A DNA stretch of 64,000 bases from Cloeon dipterum. Its lineage: Eukaryota; Arthropoda; Insecta; Ephemeroptera; Baetidae. Positions within the stretch are counted from its first letter, which is position 1, and each line of letters begins with the position of its first letter. The notes under the pieces were generated by a model. That model searched no databases. It worked only from the letters and a program-made list of their open reading frames with translations, and was not told the DNA's origin. Positions 33,911 through 45,882 of the stretch are shown piece by piece. The position numbers were made by a program, and so were the translations under genes. Location: contig NC_088790.1 in NCBI RefSeq assembly GCF_949628265.1, positions 26,850,545 through 26,914,544 of the forward strand, in the 5' to 3' direction.

Positions 33911-35212
33911 CGATCACTAGATGTATTAATTGCTCCTGTTGAGAGAGAGAAAGGACGTGTCTTTTAGTAACTGTTTCTCAAGCAAGAAATTATACATATA
34001 GGGCGATGCAGGTACCTGACTATTAGAAACCTAGCTTCTCGAATGTAGATAGAAGGGTCTAAAATTTGAGCTATCCGGCTGATTCCTTTTTGCTTCTCTT
34101 GACAACCATTTATTTGGCAGTTTGTTCCCAGAGAGCACGATTAGGAAGAGAAGGTCGTTCGGTCGAATGAGAAGAGAGAAGAACTAACAGCAGATAGCTG
34201 GCTGCAGATGCTTCAAGCACCTGCCCAACGATTGCCAACTGAATAAGGCAAAAATCTACTAAAAATTGGAAAGTGCGTTTTATTTTATTCCATTTAACTC
34301 ACTTTTTAGACCAATAAATTTTAATATTTTTGAAAATTCAGGTTTTTTAGTATGAAAATTTTGAAATATTCTCGAATATATAAATTTATTTGAAGGTGCA
34401 AGACCAAAAGAATGTGAACGAAAACACGGGCATAATCCAATTGTAAGCAGTGGAGTTCATTGAGTGCGTTTGCGCTTGCTCAATTTCTCGTAAAATAAAA
34501 AAAAAATGAAAAAGCACCAGAAATATTTTCAATAATAGAGCTAGACTAACTTAAAAAAATTATTTAAGCATACAAACGGTCAAAAGAAACGAATAAAACT
34601 ATTTTTAACTCAAATAGAGCCGGGCCTTTTCATTTTAAATAAAATATTATAATTAAAACGCGGTTCTTTTAACACAGAAAAACATTTTATACATTTTTTT
34701 GCTCTGGCTAACTGGCCCATTAATCTATTATTTGTGGTTCAACCAACAATAATTGATCTCATTGCAAATAATGAAAATCAAATCACCAAAAGTAAGCTCA
34801 GATTTTGTCCGTGAATATTTAGAAAAACATTAAACGGTTTATAAATTTGTTTATGATATTTTTCATTAAATTTCTATTCCTCTCGTCGTGATCGATCCAA
34901 CAGTGTGCCAAATTTGAGGTTAATTTCTCTTCTTAACGAAATAAATCACGACATTCTTAGAAAGACACGAGATGATTGATTAGCTTGAAAACTTTTGGAG
35001 CTGATTTTATCGAAAATTGGAACGGCAAATAACCTTGAATACTTTTGTAGCTTTCATCTTCCCAAATTTAAAACAAAATACATATTTCAGGAAAAATATT
35101 ATAGGATTATTTTGAAACACATTGGTGTTATTTTCAAGAAGACGCATCTTATTCGAAAAAAATCCACGATTTTCGGCTCTTGTCGTGTCTTTTTATTTTA
35201 ATAACAAAGTTT

Positions 35213-35292
35213 CAGCACCATCAGGTCTTCGCTATTTTTTAAAATGTTTCTGTTTTTTATTTTTCAAATTAGTGAAGACCTGATGATGGTTC
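35213..35292. repeat. 80-nt hairpin-forming inverted repeat
   Basis: ACCATCAGGTCTTCGCT pairs with AGTGAAGACCTGATGATGGT across a loop of about 36 nt: some 17 pairs with one G-U and one 3-nt bulge. The size resembles a miRNA precursor, but a short transposon remnant is equally possible. Confidence 0.5.
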
Positions 35293-37236
35293 CAAATCGT
35301 AAACTAAAGACTAAACCTGGAGTTCTTAATTTAAAGATAATTTTAGGAATGATATATTTCCGATTTTTCAGTTCAAACCAACTAAAATATTATTTTACAT
35401 TAAATGAGTGTGAATATAAATCTAGAGAAACTGTTAAGTGCTCAACGCCTAGAAATTCGCAATAGGCAACCTATTTGGTAGCAATGATCCGCTTGTCCAA
35501 AGCGTCACACGCCTTTTTCAATCCGCGTGCCACCCGCAAATGAAACTCTCATTCATTTTAGTACTTCCTTTCCTTAGAAATCAAAGCCGGACGCTTCTCA
35601 CAAGCGAGAGAAATAATTTTCCAAGGACATCGAGCTTTTCAATTCATGCACACACTCCTTCTCTTGCTGGGCATTGTGGGAAAATTCATTACGTGAATAA
35701 AAATTTCCAACGACATAAATGCAGATTTTCAATTGATTTTCTTAAACGATGCGGGCGAAATTATTCGCATCATAATTATGAGAATTTGTTGCAAAGATAC
35801 TTTAATTTTTGCTGTGAAACTATAAGGAAACAAAAACCTGTAGACTGAAAAGCTTACGGAAAAGTTTTGATCGGGAATGATATCTGATTGCGGCACGCAA
35901 AAAGGCTCACAACATTCGGAATTTATTAACGTTACCTACGCACGCTTGGTGCAAAAATGGTGAGTACCCGTTTCGAGGTCCTCATTTGCATACTTTTTTA
36001 CTAAACTACATCTATTAATTTTACTGCGTTATAATATTTAACGAAATGTAAGGGTTGAAGAATCAATCCCTCGTCAGTGTCTTAGTCATTTTCTTTAAAT
36101 TTCACACATGTTTTTATTTTAACTCGTAAAGACAAATTGTGAGAATAAATGACATTCATAGAATTTTCAAACTCAGCAGAGAAAGCTGTATTTTAACATT
36201 GCTTGCCATTTTCCAACCGACTCCTCAACAAAATTTATCAGCTGTTATCAGACAGAAAAAATATTTTCTACACTTTAGGAAATAGCAATGAACCACACGC
36301 TAAAGGAAAGTGAAAAATGTTTAATATTTGGCATTTGCAGGCGTGAAAAAACTCTCTTTGCCAAAAATTGACGTAACCTACTGTCGTTCCAAGAAATATT
36401 ATTTGATCTAGACCACTGCCCTACTCCATTAAAAAAGCATCGAATTAAATCTAATTAATATGTGGAAGTAAATAAACGCACCTCGGAATTTAAAGCGCGC
36501 ACTGCATTACCAATTCAATCACGTCTACTTTGGCAAACTAATTTTAGAGGCCATTGGGTCAAGTTTTTCTTATCTGTCAACGCGCTGCACGCTCAACCAC
36601 TGCCTGAGCGAGCGGCGCCGCACCGCGCACCGTGCTAGTTGCCATACCTATCCGCGCGCGCACCATATTTATTCCTGTTTCTATGTATATATACAATTTA
36701 GTATGCAAATTTTACATCTTTTCCGCGAAGCAAAGGGAAATTTAATAATCAGTTGAGCACAAAATCGATAAAACAGTGTATTGAAATTTTAGTTGGCATA
36801 TTTTACTCATATTGATTGCTTTTTGGTTAGGGAAAATATCAGATTAAGGAGAAAAATAGCCTAAATTACAACTACATATTTTTGCTAAGTCAATACTTAG
36901 CTTTTTTTAAGAGAGAGAAAAATCATTAACTTGCGAGCGAACATAACCCATTCATAAAAATGCGCGCGTCCAAAATTTTTCGTTTGAATTATCAGAGGGT
37001 TTTAAAACTACTTGATTTTCGATGCTAAATACACACAATTAGTAAAAACTATTTTTCGAGCTCTCGTAATGTGCGCCGCGAGAGTTAGAAAATTTTGGGT
37101 GTGGCCGTAATTCTGCGAAGTCCACAAATAAACACGTTAAAAATTATAAATAAATGTTCCGACGAAATAATATACCTCTAGCTCTTCAAAAGCTTTTAAG
37201 CACTACCAACCTCTGGCACTTGGAATAATTTGTCAA

Positions 37237-37269
37237 CCACGCCAAACGCTGAGACAAAATTTGGCGTGG
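37237..37269. repeat. Short perfect hairpin
   Basis: CCACGCCAAA, 13-nt loop, TTTGGCGTGG: a perfect 10-bp stem in noncoding DNA. Function unknown. Confidence 0.5.
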
Positions 37270-37833
37270 TCAGTTCTGCAACCAGTCAGCCACCACCTAC
37301 AAATTTCGCGGCCGAGACCTCTAAAAATTACAGCATAGCATAACCTACATAATTTAACAGAAAATAAAAATGCACAGAGGAAATTGTGGGTGGTCTCGTT
37401 TGATTGCGTTAGTTTTTAGTTTAGATTCTAAATTTGTGTTTCTTTGCGGATCAGCAAGGCAACTTTACCCCGCATACATCCTCATCCAAAAGAATTTAAG
37501 TAGAAAAAAACGTGTGTTGGTTCAGTATTTTGAGAAAAATCCTTGGCCGACAATTTGTAAGATTAAAGCTGGCTCAGGCTGTTTTAAGGGAAAACAGAAC
37601 AAAATTCATTCGGTGCAATTCAAATTATGAAAAATAGAAAGCCACCGACTCGGACGAATTTTATTGAAATGTAGAATAAATCACAAATTGTAGACTAAAG
37701 TAGAAATCGCTATAAAATATGTAAATATTTTTTACTGAACTTTGCAAAAATATTTTCTTAGTAGGAATGAAGAATCGCATTTGTCTCTCTATAAGTCTTG
37801 AGGAAAAATAAAGTTGTTTTAATTTGTTTAAAT

Positions 37834-38112
37834 CAGCGGGAGCCAGATTCGTGCGACGCGCAGATATGGCGTCCGGTGGAGTATGGCGCGAAAAAACGGT
37901 CACGTGAAATTGCGCGAAAAGAACCAAGTTTTCGTCAGATATTGTGACGTATAATTTTGCATTACTTGTATTAATTGTGTCTATTGGATCGTAAAAACAA
38001 ACTCGTGACACTCGTACGGCAATCCAAAGAGAGCTTTTTGTTTCCCACATTCAGACGCCATCTTGGATCTGCGCAGTGCGAACCAATTTTATCGCATTTC
38101 TGGCCTCCGCTG
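37834..38112 (+). mobile_element. MITE family C, copy 3 (hAT-like)
   Basis: 279 bp, ends CAGCGGGAGCCAGA and CTGGCCTCCGCTG, with flanking 8-mers GTTTAAAT and GTTTTAAT agreeing at 7 of 8. It lies about 550 bp upstream of the first Osiris TATA box. Confidence 0.88.
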
Positions 38113-38665
38113 GTTTTAATTTAATTTTTTTCTGGAGTAATTCCTTAAAATGCGAGTTTTCTGGTGACGTGGATTTTCTAAAAACCGTCCCTATGATTAG
38201 TTCTACATTTGAATATCTCGCTTTGAATTGATGATAGCTATAATATTCTAAAATGAAGGGGTAGTGCGCTAGAGGAACCTTATTCACGTGTCAAATTACA
38301 TAAACCGACACAATAATACGCAACTTTTTATAGATTAAATCAGTGCTCATCAATTGTCACTTTTTGGCAGCGTGTCGGAACATTTAGACAAATCCGCACT
38401 TTCAATTTTAGCAAATTGTCCGTCTGCAGCCATTAAGGCGGAAAGAGCGGCGCGGGTGCGAAAAGGAAGCGTACGTCGACCCAGTGCACCGCAGTAGAGC
38501 ACACACGAACATACGCGAACGCCTCATTCATGCATAACTAGCGTACCTGAGGAAGGCACACATCCTTCTGCCGAGAGCGCGTCGTTTGGCATGCATGGCA
38601 CGTGCCGCGAGTGCTCTCCTCCACCTTTGAAAAACGAAAACGCGTCGATCAAAAGTGGGGGCGGC

Positions 38666-38673
38666 TATATAAA
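38666..38673 (+). promoter_or_regulatory. TATA box, Osiris gene A
   Basis: TATATAAA, 48 bp before the ATG, so the 5' UTR is very short (about 20 nt), as is common for Osiris genes. Confidence 0.75.
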
Positions 38674-38713
38674 ACGCGCGCCCAACCCGAAAAGCCTTAG
38701 AATCAGAACTGCC

Positions 38714-39657
38714 ATGGCACGCGCACTTGTGATCATCGCGGCAATCGTGTTCGTCGGCGCCGCCGCCGGTGCCAACACCAAGGACAACACCGCCATCGAG
38801 GTGCTCAAGCACGTCTACCATGAGTGCGTGCAGTACGGATCGCTGTCCTGCGTCAAGCCCAAGCTGCTGGCGTTCATCAGCACGGCCGTCAAGCACGACA
38901 GCATCCCCGTCACCAAGGTTCGCAGCTGACGTTAATTTTTATTTTTGGTCCGTTCGAGCCCTGAATAATTTTTGCAGGACATGGTCATCGTCCGTCGCGA
39001 CGGTGAACCCACCCCTACCGGTTCCCAGCTGCAGGCTGACCTGGACGAGCTGCCCCTGAACGCCGAGGAGCGCAAAGAAGCCCTGAGGGCCGTCGCCCTG
39101 GACCGCATCGACGACTTCATCGCCACCCACGACCTCAAGATCCGCGTGCCCAAGGAAATCGTCGGTCTGGCCAGCTACGTGCCCAAGTCCCTCATCGACA
39201 TCCCCGCCGAGGTCACCGTGCCCCTGAGCAACGGACCTGCTCCCCAGGGTACGCTGGTTCAGCGCCAGTTTTTTGTTGTTTTTTAAACAATTTTGCCGGC
39301 AGGACGTGGATTTGTTAAGAAGGTGGTCATTCCCTTCTTGCTCGGCTTGAAATTCAAAGTCACCGCCCTGATGCCCCTGGCCCTCGCCCTGATCGCCCTC
39401 AAGACCTGGAAGGCCCTGACCCTGGGTCTGCTCTCCTTGGTCCTCTCCGCCGCCATGGTCGTCTTCAAGTTCACCAAGCCCAAGGTTGTAATTTCCCTAA
39501 AATAACCGGCCTTTTTGCTAACCTGTTATATTTTCAGGTGATCAACTACGATGTTTACCACTACCCCCAGCCCCACCTGAGCTACGAGCACCACCCCGTC
39601 CCCGAGCACCACGGCTGGGGCCGCGAGTTGCCCTACCAGGGATGGACTCAGGAATAA
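38714..39657 (+). CDS. Osiris-family protein A (DUF1676)
   Basis: Osiris proteins are insect-specific endomembrane proteins that act in cuticle secretion and shaping of cuticular structures (family knowledge). Four exons, 38714-38917, 38978-39248, 39303-39484 and 39538-39657, give 258 aa. Features in order: a signal peptide ([20 protein letters not shown]); the two-cysteine region ([13 protein letters not shown]); DUF1676 with [17 protein letters not shown]; a long hydrophobic segment encoded by exon 3 ([20 protein letters not shown] onward); and a Tyr/His/Pro-rich tail ([20 protein letters not shown]). The usual AQxLAY-like motif is not seen; the protein ends PYQGWTQE. It is the first of three Osiris genes on the same strand. 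Position and relative lengths would allow an Osi18 assignment, but this was not tested. Confidence 0.93.
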
Positions 39658-39759
39658 GCAGTCATCCGACCAAAGCGAAGATTTTCTCTTCTCTTAATTT
39701 ATTAAAATGTTATTTATAAACCGTCTTTAGTTGTTACGTCAAAAAAAATGAATGAATGA

Positions 39760-39765
39760 AATAAA
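39760..39765 (+). terminator. Poly(A) signal, Osiris gene A
   Basis: AATAAA about 100 bp after the stop. Confidence 0.75.
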
Positions 39766-39799
39766 AATACTTGAATTTTCAATGCTAAATTTACTCTTT

Positions 39800-42240
39800 C
39801 AATCAATAATCCTAAACAAAATCAGCAAATCAAAACTATATATAAAAGAAAACGAAACTAAAAAGTCACATTGAATGAATAAAATCGAATTTTGACCAAG
39901 CAATTCAAGGAAAAGTATTTGGATGACCTAAATAAATGGTGTTAAAAGGTGTCACACGTATATCTATCCCGGAGGCGCGAAATCTGTCACAGAGATCGCC
40001 TTTTGCCAAATTGGGCTGGCCGTGAAACCGCGTTTGATAAAATCGTATGCGCAAAATATGTGTCGCGTACGGGACATTCGCATTAGATTCTGTGAAAATC
40101 CTAACGCACGCATCCCGCCCTGAATATATCAAAGCTGATAAGCACACGCAGCACGCACATGCAGAAATATGCAGACGGCGCGGGCGAGAGGAACTACGAA
40201 TTCCATCATGTGTCCATATATGTGATCAAGAGAATGCTAACTGTAATTATATCGAATCAGCGCGGCTCGCGTGTGTGTTGAGCAGTGCGATGCCTTTCGT
40301 TTTTGCGAGAAGATGGTCATGAGGCCTCGAGAGGACTTTATCGAGTGCATATCATTAATTGAACTACTATTGTTTCTAATTATAATCTCGAATACATTCT
40401 TCCTTGAAATTAAATCCACGCGCCTCTCTTTCAAACAAATTAATTCAAGTTTTCGGCGGATGTCTAGCGTTCCACGGTGCGATGTGCGGGAAAGAAATCA
40501 AGACCAGGGTTCGCCCCTTTCTTAATTGGTCATGTGTGTGCGTGCAAGATTTTCATTGCAAGGTTTTGTGGCCAAAAAGAGACCGCCTTTATTCTCTAAG
40601 AAAAAATATAGGGATTTGAAAACAATGCGCAGAGAATTTAAAATTACATATTTCTCGTTTGAGATAAAACATTTTCAGGGAAAAATGTAAGTGCTATGAT
40701 AATTAAAGCACAAATATAGTTTAATTTTTTAGGCACATTTCAAGCATAGAGAATATTTAATTTAAGATATTGGTTAAATAAACAAAACAGAAAAAGGCAA
40801 AGGTTCTCAAAAAGCAATGAAATAGTCTTGACAAGAATCTGCTGTTATATTCAAGTGACTCATAATTTGCTTCCAAATGTGACTCGAGCGGTTCCGGTAG
40901 ATGAATGACCGGGTTGGTGTCTTATTCACTTCCCAATATGTTCGTACATGTGATCGGAAATAAAACGTGTAGGGCATTAGCATTTGATTAAAATATTAAT
41001 TAGTTCAATAATTATGTTAAGTGCGTGGCTGAGTTAACTGCAAAATACATTAATTTTTAAGAACTTCTCGGATCACTCTTATATTTGAAATCAATTAATA
41101 TTACTTATATTTCCTGGACTGTAGCAGTAATAATTTAACCCTGTCTCAAACGAGCAGCAAAAAGGTTGATATCTCCATTATATTTAAGTTTTGTTGTTTG
41201 TATTTTGTGTCTAATTTTTCTTTCATTCACTTTAAATTGTGAAATTTAAATAAATGAATGGCTCTCTCAGCTCTGCGCTGATTTAATTTGGATCAAGAGC
41301 AGCTAAAAGGAAATATTTCCGCCATAAATTAATTATAATTTCATAAAATTACTGCGAGTCTATTTCTTTCTTTTTTTAGTGTTTGATCTACATTTTGATT
41401 TACACAAAAATTACCTGGCAACAATTTTAGACAAATTAGCTTTGCTCACTGAAAATTTACAATGGTTTGAAACTATTTGTTCTATATACTAATTCCGATT
41501 TAAATTCTCGTGACCAGGCTGTATTTATTATATTTTTTTAAGTATGGTGAAAATTCGCAACCGCCACCAATACATTTTATTACGTTTTACGACAGCGTTA
41601 ATTTTTCTATTCATTATTAATTCTTCACTCAAGGATTATAAAGAAATTGTACGCAAATGTTGAGCACTTTCCAAGACTACCAGAGTTAGCTAACAATTAA
41701 TACGTTGTTTGTGTTTGTATCTTACACAACGACAGTAACAAAGGTATATGTATAGAAACTAAAATTGAGTATTACTCCAACGTGCATGAATCATGTCCAT
41801 TCTTCAAAATCGCGTAATAATAAACAAGTATGAGAACGACTCGTTCATTGAATAAAAGTTGTAGTGACTTCAATTCACGAGTGCTTTTCATTGAGAAATG
41901 CATTTCGCTATAGCTCTCCACAAAAAGCAGCGTACTACGCACTTGGAAAAATTTCGCTCGCCGAATAAATATATCGTTCATTTCAATCTCCGCATGACAA
42001 GTGAAAACGGGATCAGGGTGGACGCTAAAAGTGTGACAACGGATCGCGTCGGCGAGGAATGGGAACCAATAGGTCACTCACTTGATCGCACGCACCATGT
42101 ACGAAAAGATACCGACCGCATGGATTAAATTTTAATACGCGAGCCGCTGCGCGCCCTGAATATCTAATGGCTAAGGACGCGGCGAGCGGCGTGTCCATTA
42201 GGAAGTGGCCGCGCTGCGCACAGGGTTCGCGGCAACCGCG
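39800..42240. other. Intergenic region between Osiris A and B
   Basis: 2.4 kb, AT-rich with a more GC-rich portion at 39940-40330 and again in the 200 bp before the Osiris B TATA box, which probably hold regulatory sites. No gene or MITE was recognised. Confidence 0.5.
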
Positions 42241-42256
42241 GCTCTCAGGTGGGAGG

Positions 42257-42264
42257 TATAAAAG
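42257..42264 (+). promoter_or_regulatory. TATA box, Osiris gene B
   Basis: TATAAAAG in a GC-rich context, 90 bp before the ATG; an initiator-like TTCAGT lies at about 42304. Confidence 0.85.
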
Positions 42265-42346
42265 GGGGCCCGGCCAGCAAATGGACATCATTCGATCAGC
42301 TGCCTTCAGTGCACTAACAATTCAATTAGTTAGTTAATTAGCAACA

Positions 42347-43032
42347 ATGGTGTTCGCCAAGTGCCTAATCGTCGCCTGCCTGGCTTTCGGCGCCCTCGCC
42401 GTGCCGCTCAACGAGGAGGTGAGCCACCCTGGCGCCGCCGCCGCCGCACACACGGACATACAATAACCAACCGCCGGCATTTTCAGGAGGACTTCCTTTC
42501 CGGACTGCAGAAGTATGTCAAGGAAAGCGACGTCGAGGTCACCGTCCCCGAGGGCATGAGCATCCTCTCCGGCACCCAGTTCTCCTTCTCCCCCAGGAAC
42601 ATCGACCAGGACGAGCTCTCCATGACCGTCAAGCTGCCCGCCTCCGCTGAAGCCAAGTCCGTCGGCGAAGGTAGGCACCGCATCCTTTATAATTCACATT
42701 TTTTTTCTCATCCTCCCCTGCGACCCGCAGCTCGCAAGGGCAAGCTGAAGAAGATCATCATCCCCATCCTCGTCTTCGTCCTCCTGAAGGCTATGACCCT
42801 GGTGCCCCTGGCCATCGGCGTGCTCGGTCTGAAGGCCTGGAACGCCCTGCAGCTCAGCTTCTTCTCGTTCGTCATCTCCGTGGCTCTTGCCATCTTCCAG
42901 CTGTGCAAGAAGATCGCCGCTGACGCCTCGCAGACCCAGGCTCACTACGCCACCTACGACGCCTACAACGCTCACTACGCCCGCAACCTCGAAGCTCAGG
43001 ACCTCGCCTACCCCGCCCACAAGCAGGAATAA
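42347..43032 (+). CDS. Osiris-family protein B (short, DUF1676)
   Basis: Three exons, 42347-42418, 42487-42670 and 42731-43032, give 185 aa. A signal peptide (MVFAKCLIVACLAFGALAVP) is followed directly by the amphipathic DUF1676 part (DFLSGLQKYVKESDVEVTVPE; SMTVKLP). Then come a basic stretch RKGKLKK, the long hydrophobic segment (IIPILVFVLLKAMTLVPLAI onward) and a Tyr/His tail ending in the family motif EAQDLAYPAH. The N-terminal two-cysteine region present in genes A and C is absent, so this is one of the short Osiris types (Osi19-like is possible, untested). Exon 1 encodes just the signal peptide. An apparent 3' UTR intron runs from about 43037 (GTAAAT) to 43100 (CGCAG). Confidence 0.92.
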
Positions 43033-43402
43033 GATGGTAAATCACACATTTGCTCGATAAATCGATTCACTAATCCACCGCTCCTCCTCCTCCTTCGCAG
43101 GTCCAGCGTGGCTGATTAATTTATTAAATTATTATTAAGTATTTAAATCGATTATTGGCGGACACCGTGACGTGATGACTCAGGACCAAGACGCGAGAAC
43201 TCCTCTAGTCTGTGACCTCAACCCTCTGTGCTTCCCCCAGCTTGCTCCTCGGGTGCAACGACCTTCTCCCCTCTCCACTGTCTGTCCTCTTCAACGCAAC
43301 TCTACACTCCATCGACGATTTCCTTCCGCTTCTACTTCCGACACACCGACCAAATGACTGGAGACCAAAAATTAATTTGTTAAATTTATATTTACGTTGA
43401 GC

Positions 43403-43408
43403 AATAAA
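43403..43408 (+). terminator. Poly(A) signal, Osiris gene B
   Basis: AATAAA about 370 bp after the stop, in the presumed 3' UTR. Confidence 0.6.
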
Positions 43409-43449
43409 TGATTTAAGTGAACTCATCAAACTTTCTCTCGACAAAAATC

Positions 43450-45815
43450 GTCCCCACAAATGATCACAATTAAAAAACTGAATCAACTTCAAAATAGTTG
43501 AGTAAAAATGTGATAAAACACTCATGTACTCAAATAATTTACAAAGGTGCCAAAAGATAAAGCAATACGCTTCCATGAAAAATAGAACATCAACAAAATT
43601 TTTGTTTAAGGTACCTTGAAAACAACCTCAGAATGTAACACGATGAAGAAATAAAATTAAATAATCTAACCCAGTTTCTTGACTTTATAATTCGAGTATG
43701 TAATCAAAATTTCATTCATGACTGGATTTAATTTTATTTTTATGAGATGGAGGCTCTTGATAATCCTGAACAAATAAAATCGAATTAAACTTTGTTATAT
43801 CAGTTAGCTTTTTATCCAAGTGAGAAGACCGTGCCCTAGTTTTAACCTTCGTTGGCAAAGAGCAAGGCAAGAATAATTACATGCGGGTCGAAACAGGCCG
43901 CCCAGTCTTGCGAGCGTGTTGAAATTTTTTAAAATGAATAAAATTAAATTTTTTAAATAAATGATTATGCTTCTCGAAAAAATTTGAAGTCATCGTATAA
44001 AGAAAAAGGGAATGAACCTATAAATTAACCAGGTTTTATGCAACCCTTTTACTGTTATGGCAGGGTGTTTGTGCGATATTGTTGTTATTTCTTTTGGCAT
44101 AATTAATTGTTGTCCCGTTTGTAATTAAATTTTCAAATTCTCTCTGTTACGTTTAAACAGTCATTGTAATTCGCCGACCCAAAAATTCTTAGGGGTAAGT
44201 GTTGTAAATATCAAAAGAATTAATAATTGTAATTATGTTGTAATGCTATTCTTGCTTAAAGATAATTTATTATTTGTTCAACTAACTCATCCCTTTTCGA
44301 CCAAACTGTCATTGCAGTTAAGCCACAAAGCCAAATGCCTTTCGCACATACTGAATTGAAGGTGTGACTCGTATGGTTCATTGACTCTTTGCAGCTATCG
44401 ACATCTCCTGCAAGCGTAAAATACTGCGCCGCTCAACGCGAATGTCGTGCGAGCTGCCTACTTTCTAATCTATAACTAATGCGTGTTCTGCAGTTTTCTC
44501 CGCAAGCTACTCTAGGAACAATAAAATAAAACTTATCTACAGAGAAAATCAGACACAATAGTTTCATTTTAACTTGGGTCAGCTTTTTCATAACCGACTT
44601 AACATCAACAAGCAAGAGGAAAATATGCATATAAAAAGGACTACCTAGTTTAATTTCCCAATATTCAAAATCTAAGACATACATAAATAGCCCTGCAATC
44701 AACGCTTATTGAAAAAGCATAATATTATATTTTCCAATTACTGTTTTTTATTTATGACAGTTCCTGAATAAAGCAACCAAAAAAAGGAAGATTTTGTATG
44801 CTAAAAAGCTATTCATTTATTTGTAATTTGTCCAGAATGAAAAGCCAATACGACGGTAAAAGTTATATACGCATTTTATGTAGTGGATAAACCAGATCAG
44901 AGCCTATTTTGACAAATATTTCCGTTTTTAGAGTGGAAACCATCTTATATCAATTTCCAAAATTATTATTTTTAAATTCTCCCGTGTTCGTAAGACTACA
45001 ATGTAGCCCAACAAATGTTGTATTTATAAATAAAGAATATTAATTTTACAAAATTAAAAATACACCTATAAAGATAAAATTAATTCAATCAGAATAACGC
45101 ATTTATGTAACGTTTACAACTAATTAATTAAATCTAAGAAATTTTAAACTTTACAGCTTATTAAGTAATTCAATCAAGCCTATTTTTAGAAATGTGTGTA
45201 AATACGGATCAAAACATTAAAACTTGGCAATGAAAGCGGATTGAGTGTTTCTTATCCTTCAACTTTTTCTCTTTTACACTTCATATATGTAAGCGATTTT
45301 GCATTGGCCAAGATAAGATCTGATTCAGTGAAACTGAAAATGAAAAATTGCCAAGGTAAAGTGATGACATGTGCACAACAAAGCGTGGCGAAAAAAAAGT
45401 TCAGTGCACCGGCAGCGCGCAATTACCGCAAGCACACTACACACGTCGACCCATGCAAATCAAGGGCGCGACAAAAATCCGGCGAGCGCGCCAAAAACGC
45501 TCGGGACGAAAAGAGGTCGAGAAATGAAAAGTTGGAAGTGTGTCCACTAAAACTACAGTTGAGCGCGGGCATGTCGGCATGCATGGCCGCGGCACGCGCG
45601 CCGCATGGCAATGCGCGAAATTGGAATCAATCGGCACGCACGGGGCAGGCAAACAGACACCCACATGGCGCGAATAATAAGCACGGAAGTGGACACGAGG
45701 CATTCTTTAGTTGTGTGTGTGGCTTTGTAGACCAACGGGCAGGGTCAATGGGGCGCCTCCTCTCCCCGGACACTCGCGCAGCAGCGCAACAGCTTTTTTG
45801 GCAAACGGCTCCGGG
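43450..45815. other. Intergenic region between Osiris B and C
   Basis: 2.3 kb. The first 1.8 kb is AT-rich with nothing recognised. The last 400 bp before the TATA box (about 45400-45815) is GC-rich with many CG dinucleotides and carries overlapping ORFs on both strands, best explained by low stop-codon density in a promoter-proximal region. Confidence 0.5.
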
Positions 45816-45823
45816 TATAAAAG
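45816..45823 (+). promoter_or_regulatory. TATA box, Osiris gene C
   Basis: TATAAAAG, 67 bp before the ATG, the same octamer as for Osiris B. Confidence 0.85.
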
Positions 45824-45882
45824 CAGATTGCCGCTGTGCAACAGCAATTAGTCGTCGATAGTCGGTTCGCTCGTTCAGCAGC

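Larger units (their letters stand above)
33911..38665. other. Gene-poor region between Klhdc3 and the first Osiris gene
   Basis: About 4.7 kb. The first 200-300 bp should hold the Klhdc3 5' UTR and promoter. A GC-rich patch at about 36590-36660 and another at 38430-38640 (the Osiris upstream region) stand out; the rest is AT-rich. It contains one family-C MITE and two short inverted repeats, listed separately. ORFs at 35540-35848 and 37370-37630 have no support. Confidence 0.5.

Noticed and set aside
35540-35848. 102-aa ORF in the gap before the Osiris genes
   Set aside because: Composition resembles translated noncoding DNA and there is no promoter, splice or homology support.
45241-45861. 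206-aa forward ORF before Osiris C, with several overlapping antisense ORFs
   Set aside because: It runs across the Osiris C promoter and TATA box, has no family motif, and is explained by a GC-rich, stop-poor upstream region.
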